Shown piece by piece: positions 33,902 to 42,725 of a stretch of 64,000 nt of DNA. The notes beneath the pieces are model-generated. The model made no database searches and had not been told where the DNA came from. It was given only the letters and a program-made list of their open reading frames with translations. How positions within the stretch are numbered: the first letter of the stretch is position 1; each line of letters begins with the position of its first letter. The position numbers were made by a program, and so were the translations under genes. Location: positions 186,001 to 250,000 of the forward strand of contig NZ_JAVIXR010000004.1 of the NCBI RefSeq assembly GCF_031157525.1. The letters run 5' to 3'. The stretch comes from Marinobacter sediminicola (lineage in GTDB: Bacteria > Pseudomonadota > Gammaproteobacteria > Pseudomonadales > Oleiphilaceae).

Positions 33902-36628
33902 ATGCGCGCCGAGTTGTTTCCCCGCCCTGTCACCGCTTTGCAGGTGAGTATTGCTCTGTCACTTACCCTCATTGCTGCAGGCTGTAAAACCGAGAAAGAT
34001 CCCGACCAGCCGACAATTCTGGGTATTCCGCCAGGGGTTGCCTACATAGGCGTTGAGTATTATTACAACTTTGGTGCCTATGGCGGGGAGGACATACTTG
34101 ACTACTCGTTGACCAATGCGCCTTCCTGGCTGGCTTTGGAAGATACCAGCAACAAGGCCCGACAGGGCATTATCATGCGCGGTGTGCCAGGCCTGAATGG
34201 CGGAGCCCGGGGCGATGCCGACCTTGGTAAGCTGACGAATATTAATCTGGTGAGCACTGACGGGCAGATGGCGGGCGCAGTGCCATTCGATATTGAAGTA
34301 AAATACAACGTGCTTTCACTCGAAGCCGAGACGTTTACAGAAGGAAAATCTCCCTCCATTCCAGACACAAACCGGGAGCGCTGTGAGTTGCCCGATCTGG
34401 AAACCCCGGGAGAGCACAGCTTTACCGTCAATACCTATGATGCTAATGGTGCGGTGACTGCAAGCCCCCTCGATCTTACGTTGCCCACCAGGCCGGTTTT
34501 CGTAAAAGTACTGCTGGATCGTCCATCCGTAACCCGTGTCGCCGTCGCTTTCGAATTGATATCGGATTACAACCCACAAAGTTGCGACCCTGGCTTTACG
34601 GCGCCCCATCAACGGTGTGACCACGGTCGAGCCAACACTGGCGACGCTATTCCCGGTACCGATATTGTGGCTCTTGGTAGCGGCAGTGAGGCACTGCTCG
34701 AAGACATTCCCTATCTCACTTATGAAACGGATCCCGCAGGGGCTTATCCTGGTGTCTATACAGGAGGCGTAATCACCTTCGAACCAGGTATAACCGAGTG
34801 CTACATTCGTCTGGAAGTTGTAGATGATAGCTTCCCCGAACCTACAGAAGTGGCACAGTTGCGCCTGACAGAAGTGCGCTCAGGTCTCGCGGCGGTTGGG
34901 CCAACCAATGAGGGTGCTCGCACTAATCTGGTTATTGATGACAACGAGCCAGAAGTACACCTGGAGACGGTTAAAGGCGGAACCCGCGATGCGTTGAATG
35001 TGGGCGACTCCCGCACGTACATTGCGCGCCTTACTGGTGAGCGAGATGGAGAGATTCGGGCGAAGCTGGGCCATACGGAAGATTCGTCGGCGCGGTTGAA
35101 TACCGAATTCGGGACCGATCTACCCAACGACGAGTTGGTATTCCCCGTGGGCACAGATGAGGTTAGCTTCACAGTGACGGTTGAGGACCCTGCTTCCTAC
35201 TTCAATGCGGGGCCGGATGATCGTTTTATGCTTCTGGGGCTGGATACGCTCTATCAGCTTGGCCGAGAAAATTACGCCCGGGTTGACGACGAAGACGTAC
35301 TTCGCGTCAGCATTAATGAGCTGACATCGCCGTTGACCGTTGGCTCTAGAGTTGGCTTTGTCGCAACTGATGTTGTGGTGGGGCATGGCGGCAAAATGTT
35401 CGTGGCCGGTTACGATAGTGCCGATAGTGACCGGGTGTTTGTGAAAATATACGACCAGAAAGGGAATCTACTGCAGTCGCTTTCAGTATCCGCGCCCGGA
35501 GACCAATTAGCAGCACCGGATCCGGTCGTTGGTGTGGCGAGACGTGAGGTGGTGCAAAACAATATCCGCACGATCCGCTATGAACTTGTGGTGGCATACA
35601 CTGCGGAAGGCCCGGCAAGTGGTACGACCGGAGTCGGTGGGAAGGATGTTGTTTCGTCGTTGTATTGGTATGACGAGGCGAGCAATACCGGAGAATATGT
35701 AGAAACCTGGACCACTCGCACTGGTACCACTGCCGACGACATAGTTCGCTCGGCAGGTATCAATCCCGCAAGCGGATTTGTCGTGATTGCTGGTGAAACC
35801 GAGGGTGAATGGCCGGATCAAACCTCCGCTGGCGGTTTTGACAGCTTCGTGCAGCGGATAGATTCATTACCTGACGGGAACACCTTTGCTCCGACATTGG
35901 CTTGGACTCGCCAAGCTGGGTCCGCCGCAGACGACCGTGTTGCTGGCGCAAGGGCAACGGGGCTTAGCCCGATATTGTTTGGGTCTGCCATGGGTTCGGT
36001 TAACGGTGAGTCGTCACTGGGAGGCGAAGATGTCTATTTTTACAGCGCGGCATCAAAAGATGGTGAGCTTAACGTGCGCCAGCGTGGTACAGACGCGGAT
36101 GAGCAGGTTGCTGACGGCATAGTAGAGGGAACCACTTTGTGGTTGCTTGGGAATGGCAGCAACCGATACACCGTAGAGCAGGGCGACGGAGACAGTTTGA
36201 GCCTGACAAGTCAGCCGGACTCCAGCCTGAGTGGCTTCATATTGGGCTATACCATTGAAGGAGAGATTGTTCGCTCGTTTAACTTGAATGATGAAAACGA
36301 TCTTTCCAGCGAGCAGTTTTCGACATTAACCGGCTTTTTCGGAGACTTGATTGCCGGAGGTGTTTCCGATGGTGATTTCACCGGTTCCGCAGGAACCAGT
36401 GGCTCAGAAACTGGCATCGTTGCGCGAATATCATTGGTGCCCGAAGACGAGCCGGATGCAGAAACTGCAGCATATCGTAATGAGTGGCGCTTTCAGATAA
36501 ATGCCGCAGACTCGAACGTTATGAAGCTGGCCAATTACCGGGATGACGAAGTTGTGGCGCTGACACGTATCGGGGCGGATTGGGCAATACTGCTGCTGAG
36601 CCCTGAGGGTACGCTGCTGACACCTTAG
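33902..36628 (+). CDS. Large lipoprotein with Ig-like, Calx-beta and SBBP-type beta-propeller repeats
   Basis: 908 residues. The signal ends in a lipobox at IAAGC (Cys28), so it is probably an outer-membrane lipoprotein. About 35-150 looks like a cadherin/Ig-like putative fold (GVEYYYNFGAYGG). About 150-450 resembles two Calx-beta units, each ending near a VIDDNEP/VDDEDV strand. About 455-900 resembles SBBP-type propeller repeats, with the pattern AGxT...GGFDSFVxRID. I do not recognise the gene. Such proteins often act at the cell surface in adhesion; that is inference. It is flanked by ligA and a convergent CBS gene. Confidence 0.8.
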   Translation: MRAELFPRPVTALQVSIALSLTLIAAGCKTEKDPDQPTILGIPPGVAYIGVEYYYNFGAYGGEDILDYSLTNAPSWLALEDTSNKARQGIIMRGVPGLNGGARGDADLGKLTNINLVSTDGQMAGAVPFDIEVKYNVLSLEAETFTEGKSPSIPDTNRERCELPDLETPGEHSFTVNTYDANGAVTASPLDLTLPTRPVFVKVLLDRPSVTRVAVAFELISDYNPQSCDPGFTAPHQRCDHGRANTGDAIPGTDIVALGSGSEALLEDIPYLTYETDPAGAYPGVYTGGVITFEPGITECYIRLEVVDDSFPEPTEVAQLRLTEVRSGLAAVGPTNEGARTNLVIDDNEPEVHLETVKGGTRDALNVGDSRTYIARLTGERDGEIRAKLGHTEDSSARLNTEFGTDLPNDELVFPVGTDEVSFTVTVEDPASYFNAGPDDRFMLLGLDTLYQLGRENYARVDDEDVLRVSINELTSPLTVGSRVGFVATDVVVGHGGKMFVAGYDSADSDRVFVKIYDQKGNLLQSLSVSAPGDQLAAPDPVVGVARREVVQNNIRTIRYELVVAYTAEGPASGTTGVGGKDVVSSLYWYDEASNTGEYVETWTTRTGTTADDIVRSAGINPASGFVVIAGETEGEWPDQTSAGGFDSFVQRIDSLPDGNTFAPTLAWTRQAGSAADDRVAGARATGLSPILFGSAMGSVNGESSLGGEDVYFYSAASKDGELNVRQRGTDADEQVADGIVEGTTLWLLGNGSNRYTVEQGDGDSLSLTSQPDSSLSGFILGYTIEGEIVRSFNLNDENDLSSEQFSTLTGFFGDLIAGGVSDGDFTGSAGTSGSETGIVARISLVPEDEPDAETAAYRNEWRFQINAADSNVMKLANYRDDEVVALTRIGADWAILLLSPEGTLLTP

Positions 36629-36655
36629 TCTGCAGCATATCTGCCGCTTTAATGT

Positions 36656-37288
36656 CTAGACATTGCCTTGTTGTCCGCTGGCGCTGGCATACAGGCGAAG
36701 GTAGTCTGTGCTGGTGACAATGCCCACGGGCTGGCCTTTGGCATCAATTACAAGGGCCGCGCTCAGTTGATGTGCCAGCATGAGCCTGGCTAGTTGGTGA
36801 GCATCTGTTTCGGGAGAGGCTGTAAGGAATGCCGGCAACTCTATTTGGGTCAGGCTGTGGCTCATGGCATCGGCCTGATGTTCGTGGAGCCATGCCAGGA
36901 GCCATTGCTGTGCTACGAGCCCTGCAATGTGAGTATCGGCAGTAACCACCAGATGATTGGCGCCTTGCTCTTCCAGCAAGGTGATTGCTTCAGCCACCGT
37001 CCCAGAGGCGGGCAATGAGTAAAGCACAGGAGAGCAGATGGACGAAACTGGCAGATATGGCCGTTGGTCTTTGCGCTCGCCTGAAACAGCTGCGCCATAC
37101 TCTTCCAGTGCGCGATGCCGGCCTGACCGAGCAGCAAGTTGAAATTCGGCATCCGTAGCTTCGCCGCGTTCAGGATCGATGGGTTGACCCTCTGTCAGCT
37201 CACTGACATCACCCACGCGTCGCCCCCGAAATACTTCCGGCAACCTTGTCCCTACTGGACGACCTGGTTCGCTAACAAAAATGGACAC
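36656..37288 (-). CDS. CBS-domain protein
   Basis: 210 residues. GTG 37288 is chosen because AGAGGG lies 9 bases upstream; the frame is open 21 codons further but without an RBS. Two CBS motifs occupy about 85-205 (VLYSLPASGTVAEAITLL...GLV and AFLTASPETDAHQLARLM...PVGIVTSTDYLRL), which usually bind adenine nucleotides. The charged N-terminal 80 residues match nothing I know. Convergent with the lipoprotein. Regulatory partner unknown. Confidence 0.8.
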   Translation of the reverse strand: MSIFVSEPGRPVGTRLPEVFRGRRVGDVSELTEGQPIDPERGEATDAEFQLAARSGRHRALEEYGAAVSGERKDQRPYLPVSSICSPVLYSLPASGTVAEAITLLEEQGANHLVVTADTHIAGLVAQQWLLAWLHEHQADAMSHSLTQIELPAFLTASPETDAHQLARLMLAHQLSAALVIDAKGQPVGIVTSTDYLRLYASASGQQGNV

Positions 37289-37364
37289 CTGTCTTACCCT
37301 CTGGAGAACAGACCTATCTGTTAAGTGTATCGGCGCCTTGGCGCAGAGCATTAGCTAAAATTGA

Positions 37365-39239
37365 TTACGAAGACGCCACGTTTGGCCTATGCATGCGAGC
37401 AGTAGCCAGCTTTTTTGCCAAAGACCGAGGCAGAGCCGTTGGCTGTCCGGATATCTGATCTGCCATAAACTCGGCAAGCAAAGGGGCATAAGTAAGGCCC
37501 TTGCTGCCTAACCCTGTAAAAAGGTAAAGCCCTGATACTGCTACTCCGGAGCCATCATAAAATGGCCCTGCTACGGGCTGGTAATCATGGGTTGTGCAGC
37601 GAAACCCGACACGGCCAGTAAGCCGCTCTGGCAGATCGCTGCTCGCCATGCCTGGTGGCAGCATTTGCGGAACCATGGCTGAAAGCGCCCTGATATTTTC
37701 CCGATGGCTTTCGGTTGTGGGCTCGGGCTCACGGTCGTGAAGATCAAACGTTGCTCCAATAACTGCCTGTCGCTGTCCCTCAAGACCGTGGGCCGGATTG
37801 AGATACCGGGCTCCACAGATAACAGCACTGGGGCTGGCGGCAAGGGCTTCAGGTAGATGAGTGACCTGGCCTCGAATGGCCTTGAAGCGAAATGCACCCG
37901 AGCCAGGAATCAGCAGCGGGCTCAAGTGCCCGGCACAGATAACAACACGGTTTGCCTGAATGTTCGGGCTGTCATTGTTTGTTAAGGCAAGGCGCCATTG
38001 GTCTCCAGTGGCCACCATTTTCGTTATAGAACAACCAAACATTTTGTGTATGCGAGGGTGCATGGCAAGCGCATTGCAGAGCTTGCCTGGCTCAAGCCAA
38101 CCGCTGCCCGGAAACCATAGTCCACCGCTCTCCAAGGCTGCGCCGGTCAGTGTTTCTGCCTCTTCCCTGGATACTTGTCGCAATACATCTTTTGGGTACT
38201 GGTTACGTTCGATAAACCGGCGCTGGCGATCCTGCTCGCCGTCACTCCAGGCAAGTTGAAGCAGCCCGGTCGGATGCCAAAGCGGCCCTCCCTGGTTGCT
38301 GTAAAAACGCTGGCTGAAGGTTAGTGCTGAGAGTGCGAGTTCGGTTTGGTGATTAAATTCCACACCCAGTTTGACGTACATTGCACCCTGAAGGTTTCCA
38401 GATGCCGCCGATCCAGCATCGTCGGCAGCGTCCACGAGCGTGACGGAGTAGCCGCGTTGCGCGAGGTTGTTTGCAAGCAGGCAGCCTGCAATACCAGCGC
38501 CAATTACAGCAACAGACATGCCTGGTTCCGCGGGCTTGCTCTGCGCGGGAGAAGGCCCCTTGCCGGGCTGAAAGATGCCATAGAAACTATCTGGCTGACT
38601 GTCGAGGCTATTGCAGGCCTGTTTGAGAAAGCCTGCTTTTTCAAGTGCAATCTGGCAGGCCTGGGTAGATTGCGGAGCGGCGAGGGTAGTGCCGGGCCTG
38701 CTGAACTTGTGGATATGGTTGGTGGTCTCTTCCGGGCACGCTCCCCGGCTTTCGGCTGGTGAGCCGACATTAAAAAACCATGCGTCAGCCAGAAAAGAAA
38801 CTGTGTCATAAGCTTCATGCCTAGCACCAAATATAAGGGTCAGGCGAACTCTGCCACCCTCCAGCACCAGGCGATGGGTGCCGCGAATCAAGGCCGGATA
38901 ATTGGCAATCAATTCATCCGAAAACTCGCGAAGTTCTGGCCGTCGGGAAAGAACTTTTTCAAGATCCTGCCGGCTTAGGGGACAGCGGGCTGCTGAGATA
39001 AAGTGCAGGGTGGCTGAATGTGATGGGCCAAAAGCTCGCCAGGCCTGCCACGCGGCAAGAAAATTAAGGCCCGATCGGAAGCTGTTTTCAGCAACCACAA
39101 AACAGCCTGCCTCGGGCAGCGCGGCAAAACGTGCTGGCAGGTCATTGAGTTTGATGTATGCCTGGCTGGATTCTGACACGTCATCGAACCAACCCAGCTC
39201 CGCCGGCGTTATGGCGGGCGGAGCTGGCGAGGGGTTCAT
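37365..39239 (-). CDS. mnmC: MnmC-like protein: intact FAD oxidoreductase half, eroded methyltransferase half
   Basis: MnmC processes cmnm5(s2)U34 of tRNA: the FAD domain removes carboxymethyl and the N-terminal domain methylates nm5U. ATG 39239 is chosen (AAGG 8 bases upstream; the TTG 30 bases earlier has none). 624 residues. The FAD domain (241-624) has GAGIAG (247-252) and C-terminal GLGSKGLTYAP. In the N-terminal half (1-225) the scaffold aligns (SGLNFLAAWQAW, LHFIS, GGRVRLTL), but SAM loop GFGTG is SFRSG (53-57), the EK pair is AAR (83-85) and LDGFAP is FNVGSP (156-161). Likely no methyltransferase activity. Confidence 0.85.
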   Translation of the reverse strand: MNPSPAPPAITPAELGWFDDVSESSQAYIKLNDLPARFAALPEAGCFVVAENSFRSGLNFLAAWQAWRAFGPSHSATLHFISAARCPLSRQDLEKVLSRRPELREFSDELIANYPALIRGTHRLVLEGGRVRLTLIFGARHEAYDTVSFLADAWFFNVGSPAESRGACPEETTNHIHKFSRPGTTLAAPQSTQACQIALEKAGFLKQACNSLDSQPDSFYGIFQPGKGPSPAQSKPAEPGMSVAVIGAGIAGCLLANNLAQRGYSVTLVDAADDAGSAASGNLQGAMYVKLGVEFNHQTELALSALTFSQRFYSNQGGPLWHPTGLLQLAWSDGEQDRQRRFIERNQYPKDVLRQVSREEAETLTGAALESGGLWFPGSGWLEPGKLCNALAMHPRIHKMFGCSITKMVATGDQWRLALTNNDSPNIQANRVVICAGHLSPLLIPGSGAFRFKAIRGQVTHLPEALAASPSAVICGARYLNPAHGLEGQRQAVIGATFDLHDREPEPTTESHRENIRALSAMVPQMLPPGMASSDLPERLTGRVGFRCTTHDYQPVAGPFYDGSGVAVSGLYLFTGLGSKGLTYAPLLAEFMADQISGQPTALPRSLAKKLATARMHRPNVASS

Positions 39240-39261
39240 CGTGGTGCCTTGTTGCGTTGTT

Positions 39262-39873
39262 TTATTCAACCAGAGTAACGCTCTCGATGATCACAGGGTT
39301 CACCGGCACATCGGCCATGCCCCGAACACGTGCAGTTTTCACTCCGGCAATATTGTCTACCACCCCCATTCCCGCGGTTACCTTTCCGAAAACGGCGTAG
39401 CCGGCTCCTCGAACACCTGCGTTGAGGAAATCGTTGTTTGCGACATTAACGAAAAACTGGGACGTGGCTGAATCCGGGGCGTTCGTCCGAGCCATGGCAA
39501 CAGTGCCACGCAGATTAGGCAAGGTTGCTGAGGCTTCGTTTCGGACCGGCGAGCGGGTTTCCTTGCGGGCCATGTCCTTTGTGAAACCGCCACCCTGAAC
39601 CATGAAACCCGGAATAACCCGGTGGAAAATCGTGCCATCAAAGAAGCCTTCGCGAGCATACTGCAGAAAATTTTCTACGGTTTCCGGTGCCACATCTGGG
39701 CGAAGTTGCAGCTCTATAGCCCCCTGGTTAGTCAGGATGCGCACTTTCGGAAGCGCCTGATCTGCACTATCCGTATCGGTCTGGGCGCTTGCGTTAAGTG
39801 CAACGAGCGACAGGCCAAGAAGCATAAGTACGACCTGGATCACGTTGCTAAAGGGTTTTACCAAATTTGTCAT
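39262..39873 (-). CDS. Periplasmic cyclophilin-type peptidyl-prolyl isomerase
   Basis: PPIase of the PpiA type, 203 residues. An N-terminal signal segment (about 11-31, ending NASAQ) implies export to the periplasm. The cyclophilin core has the active-site [13 protein letters not shown] (Arg and Gln visible), the substrate-groove SQFFVNV and a shortened C-terminal part typical of bacterial PpiA. It lies 22 bases upstream of mnmC on the same strand. Confidence 0.93.
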   Translation of the reverse strand: MTNLVKPFSNVIQVVLMLLGLSLVALNASAQTDTDSADQALPKVRILTNQGAIELQLRPDVAPETVENFLQYAREGFFDGTIFHRVIPGFMVQGGGFTKDMARKETRSPVRNEASATLPNLRGTVAMARTNAPDSATSQFFVNVANNDFLNAGVRGAGYAVFGKVTAGMGVVDNIAGVKTARVRGMADVPVNPVIIESVTLVE

Positions 39874-40068
39874 TGCCGGGCTCTCGCTTAGTATAGTTGT
39901 GAGTGAATTTCCTGTAATAATCAGGGGGCTTCATGAATGCCCCGATCTTAACAGATATGTTTGTTTTTTCGGGACACACGCCCGCGCAGAATGTGCGGTT
40001 GTCAGCTAATATTTTGATGGTAGTTAAGCAGTAACATACTCACCGGGTCGCGTTGTACGGTAATCACT

Positions 40069-40833
40069 GTGGGAAATGGGAGAGGCTTAGTGAGATTCCA
40101 TAAAGGGTTTGAGGAAAAATCACGACTCGGGCGACTGCTGGTCAATCGCGGTTATTTGTCTGAGAGTCAGGTTGACGAGGGTCTCAGATTACAGCGTGAG
40201 AGTGGCGTGCGTCTGGGTGAGGTGTTCATTGCGGCAGGCTGGATAACCGAGAAAGAGCTCGGCCGTGTGTTGAAGCATCAGTCCCGTTATCGCAGTGCGG
40301 CGGCCATGGTTACCATGGCAACGCTTCCATTTCAGCCATTGGTGACATTTGCAGCGAGCAACAACGCGAATGCAGCTCAGGCAGCAGAAGCCGGTGAGTT
40401 ATTTGATGCGGCTGGAATGTCGCCGCTGACAGAGGATGAGCTGTCTGCCGTTGCCGGGCAGGGCAACAGCTCTTTATTTGATCGGGTTGAGATTGTTAGT
40501 GGTATGGCTGGCGGCTCTGGTTCTGACGAGGGCGCAGGTCAAGTGGAGCCTGATGTCATAGAGGGTATGAAACTCACAGCCAATGTGTTTTTTCCGGTAC
40601 TCAACGTTCTGGACTCAGACCTTACGATCACCGGCGTCCATTATCGCGACGGGGAGCCGCGCTACACGGTGGCTGAAAATGGCCGGGTAACCATGGCATT
40701 TCCGGAGCGCATTGAAGAGATTCGAATGGACAATATTCGGGTCAGCGGTGGAGGTAGCCCATCCATGGGCAACGTCAGTATTCAGGACATCAGTTTTCAC
40801 CCTGATTCGAGCATGACTATCTATACGCGATAA
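40069..40833 (+). CDS. Protein with type II secretion ATPase N-terminal-like domain, membrane segment and leader-like motif
   Basis: 254 residues from GTG 40069; GTG 40090 (AGAGG 4 bases before) is an alternative. Residues 18-72 match the MshEN/GspE N-terminal pattern: LGRLLVNRGYLSESQVDEGL then LGEVFIAAGWITEKEL. Residues 76-96 form one hydrophobic segment ending FAAS. Then PLTEDELSAVAGQGN resembles leader motifs of double-glycine-type peptides and of some pilus-system proteins. The rest (145-254) is beta-rich and soluble. I do not recognise the whole. The stop is directly adjacent to the convergent flgN stop. Confidence 0.72.
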   Translation: MGNGRGLVRFHKGFEEKSRLGRLLVNRGYLSESQVDEGLRLQRESGVRLGEVFIAAGWITEKELGRVLKHQSRYRSAAAMVTMATLPFQPLVTFAASNNANAAQAAEAGELFDAAGMSPLTEDELSAVAGQGNSSLFDRVEIVSGMAGGSGSDEGAGQVEPDVIEGMKLTANVFFPVLNVLDSDLTITGVHYRDGEPRYTVAENGRVTMAFPERIEEIRMDNIRVSGGGSPSMGNVSIQDISFHPDSSMTIYTR

Positions 40834-41304
40834 TCAGGCGCTGGCAAGTACCGTTCGGTTTGATACGGTTGTTTGCTGGCCCTTTGCACCATAAAGTTTT
40901 TGCTGGCCAGAAGCGCCCCGGAATATGTCTGTAAGCCGGGTAAGGCGTTTTTGAAGATGGTTTATAATGCGCCCGTTGTTCTCATTAAGAATATGGCACT
41001 CCCGAAGCTTTGAATCGGCTTCTTGCCAAAGGGCGTAAAGCTCATCAAGCCCGGCACTGCGAATAAAGCGGGAAGGGTCACCAGAGTCTGGCCGAAACCC
41101 CATTGCTACAAGCGTGCGGATTTTTTGCTTTGCACGCTCGCGAATGTCTCCCAAAACTGCGTTTTTTTCTCGAGTCAGAGTATCGAGTGCTTTGGTATCG
41201 GAGTCGGACAGGCAGGTTTTTTCGTTCTTCAGGATGTCCGCCAGGGTTTCAAGCTGACGGATATCCAGCGAAAGGAGATTCTTCAGATTATCAATTGCAG
41301 CCAT
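40834..41304 (-). CDS. flgN: Flagellar export chaperone FlgN
   Basis: Cytoplasmic chaperone for hook-filament junction proteins FlgK and FlgL. 156 residues, all-helical with heptad-like LExLxxxLxxE patterns and NNGRIINHLQKR near the C-terminal substrate-binding helix. Identification rests mostly on position: it is 7 bases downstream of flgM on the same strand. Confidence 0.85.
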   Translation of the reverse strand: MAAIDNLKNLLSLDIRQLETLADILKNEKTCLSDSDTKALDTLTREKNAVLGDIRERAKQKIRTLVAMGFRPDSGDPSRFIRSAGLDELYALWQEADSKLRECHILNENNGRIINHLQKRLTRLTDIFRGASGQQKLYGAKGQQTTVSNRTVLASA

Positions 41305-41311
41305 GATTTAC

Positions 41312-41638
41312 TCACCCAAAAATGCTTTTATCCATATCAAGCATTTTCTGGGCCAGCTTTTCTGCATCGATTTTATAAGTGCCGTTTTCCAAGGCTGAAC
41401 GAATCTGCTCAATTCGCTCATCGTCCATTTCAGGGTAGTCCCCCAGCTTCTGTTCCAGCTGCTTGAGGTTCCTGGCCTGGCTGCTCAGATTCACGTTTTC
41501 GCCGCGGGCGCTCTGAGCTTTGGCATTAGCCTGCTCGGGAGCGGCTTGCTTGGCGCTCTGGGTGTTGGCGGACTTATCGGCCGTGGTTCTCTGGGTGTTG
41601 ACCTGGCCTTGGCCAATTCCATTTAAGTCAACTGACAT
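41312..41638 (-). CDS. flgM: Anti-sigma-28 factor FlgM
   Basis: Binds and inhibits FliA (sigma-28) until export through the finished hook. ATG 41638 gives 108 residues, typical of FlgM; an upstream in-frame start adds ten residues without homology. The N-terminal half is disordered (Gln/Ala/Ser-rich). The C-terminal helices DDERIEQIRSALENGTYKID and AEKLAQKMLD form the sigma-binding region. A sigma-28 promoter lies upstream (41700-41726), giving the usual feedback loop. Confidence 0.93.
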   Translation of the reverse strand: MSVDLNGIGQGQVNTQRTTADKSANTQSAKQAAPEQANAKAQSARGENVNLSSQARNLKQLEQKLGDYPEMDDERIEQIRSALENGTYKIDAEKLAQKMLDMDKSIFG

Positions 41639-41699
41639 ATCAATACCTGCTTTACGGTTAAGCCACACCTTGTGTGGGCTGACTCTGGTTTATATCCAT

Positions 41700-41726
41700 T
41701 TAACGGCTAGTGGCCGATATACTTTA
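41700..41726 (-). promoter_or_regulatory. Sigma-28 (FliA) promoter of flgM-flgN
   Basis: On the minus strand TAAAGTAT (41719-41726), an 11-base spacer and GCCGTTAA (41700-41707). This matches the FliA consensus TAAAGTTT-N11-GCCGATAA at 14 of 16 positions, 62 bases before the flgM ATG. Confidence 0.8.
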
Positions 41727-41835
41727 GGATCAATTTATCGAATCTTGTTAACATTTTGTCACACTTCTGATGCCGTCCCGGGCAGGGAGCCACGCCGGCA
41801 TAAACCTGCCGGCGGAAAGAGTTTGCCATGGGGCG

Positions 41836-42537
41836 CTACATTGGCACTTCTACATGGCCGGGGGCTGTTACGTTCGCTTTTACCGTGCGAGATGAGCCAA
41901 GGTTTTCTATAAGTACCTGTTCGCCCACCGACGCATTGGCCAGAGCCTTACCGCGGGAGCGCACTGAAAAGGCCCCGCGGCGGGCGGTAATGATAACATG
42001 GTCGCCCCGGCTGACAGCGTTCGGTGCGTCGAGAAGGTCCGGGGTGAGCACCGATCCGGCATTCACGGGTCGGCGTACGATCATACCTTCAACCATTTGT
42101 GAATCGGTTATTATTCCCCGTCGGCTGGCATTAACCACAACAGATCGGGTTTCAAGCATATTACCCGTTACGCGCTCACCTCTTCCGAACGGGCGGGCAG
42201 CGACCAGTGCAGGGCCGTTGATGGAAACCGTAGTCGTTACAAACATACGCCAGGGGCGTTCGCCGGCGCAGGCTATCTGAACTGAGGGGTGCTCGCTTTT
42301 CCATGGGTCGCCAGTGAACTCTATAGCCAGATCTGCAGAGCAGGGGGCCAGCGCCAGCCTGCTGTCAATGTTGCCGGTTTCGAAGGTGACGTTATAGCCC
42401 CTCCCGGCTTGCGCTGCGGCAAAGGTCTCGAGAAGTGCTGTTGTTGCTTCGCGTATCTCGTCGGCGGTTGTTTTCGCCTGTGCCGGGCTTGCAACCGCCG
42501 CTACGAGAATGGTCCATACTAAAAGCTGGGTGCGCAT
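41836..42537 (-). CDS. flgA: Flagellar basal body P-ring formation protein FlgA
   Basis: Periplasmic chaperone for P-ring assembly. 233 residues with signal peptide (1-21, ending AQA). The mature part has the SAF-type region (VVVNASRRGII, RRPVNAGSVLTPDLL) and the family C-terminus with VLIENLGSSRTVKANV. A non-T-tailed hairpin (41793-41814) lies downstream. Divergent from cheV. Confidence 0.94.
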   Translation of the reverse strand: MRTQLLVWTILVAAVASPAQAKTTADEIREATTALLETFAAAQAGRGYNVTFETGNIDSRLALAPCSADLAIEFTGDPWKSEHPSVQIACAGERPWRMFVTTTVSINGPALVAARPFGRGERVTGNMLETRSVVVNASRRGIITDSQMVEGMIVRRPVNAGSVLTPDLLDAPNAVSRGDHVIITARRGAFSVRSRGKALANASVGEQVLIENLGSSRTVKANVTAPGHVEVPM

Positions 42538-42725
42538 ATCTGCTGGTTTGTCCTATGCTGTCAGTAATACGGCAAATACCACTGAGAATGCCTAAGGATT
42601 GCGGCTTTCCGGCCGTTAAACAGGCCTAACCGCTTGCAGGCGACGTTATTGCGTCGCTCTGACAACTCAACATAATAGAAAGCAAAATGTATGCCGGTGA
42701 TACAGGCCGGCCAGGGGAGACTGCG

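Noticed and set aside
39925..39943. GGGGC...GCCCC stem upstream of the cyclophilin gene
   Set aside because: Five-base arms only, no T tract and no matching regulatory motif.
41793..41814. CGCCGGCA/TGCCGGCG hairpin downstream of flgA
   Set aside because: No T tract on the minus strand, so I do not call it a terminator. It may be chance in GC-rich DNA.
42649..42676. TTGCGT-N16-CATAAT before cheV
   Set aside because: A possible promoter, but the -35 is poor and a hairpin overlaps it. Not strong enough to call.
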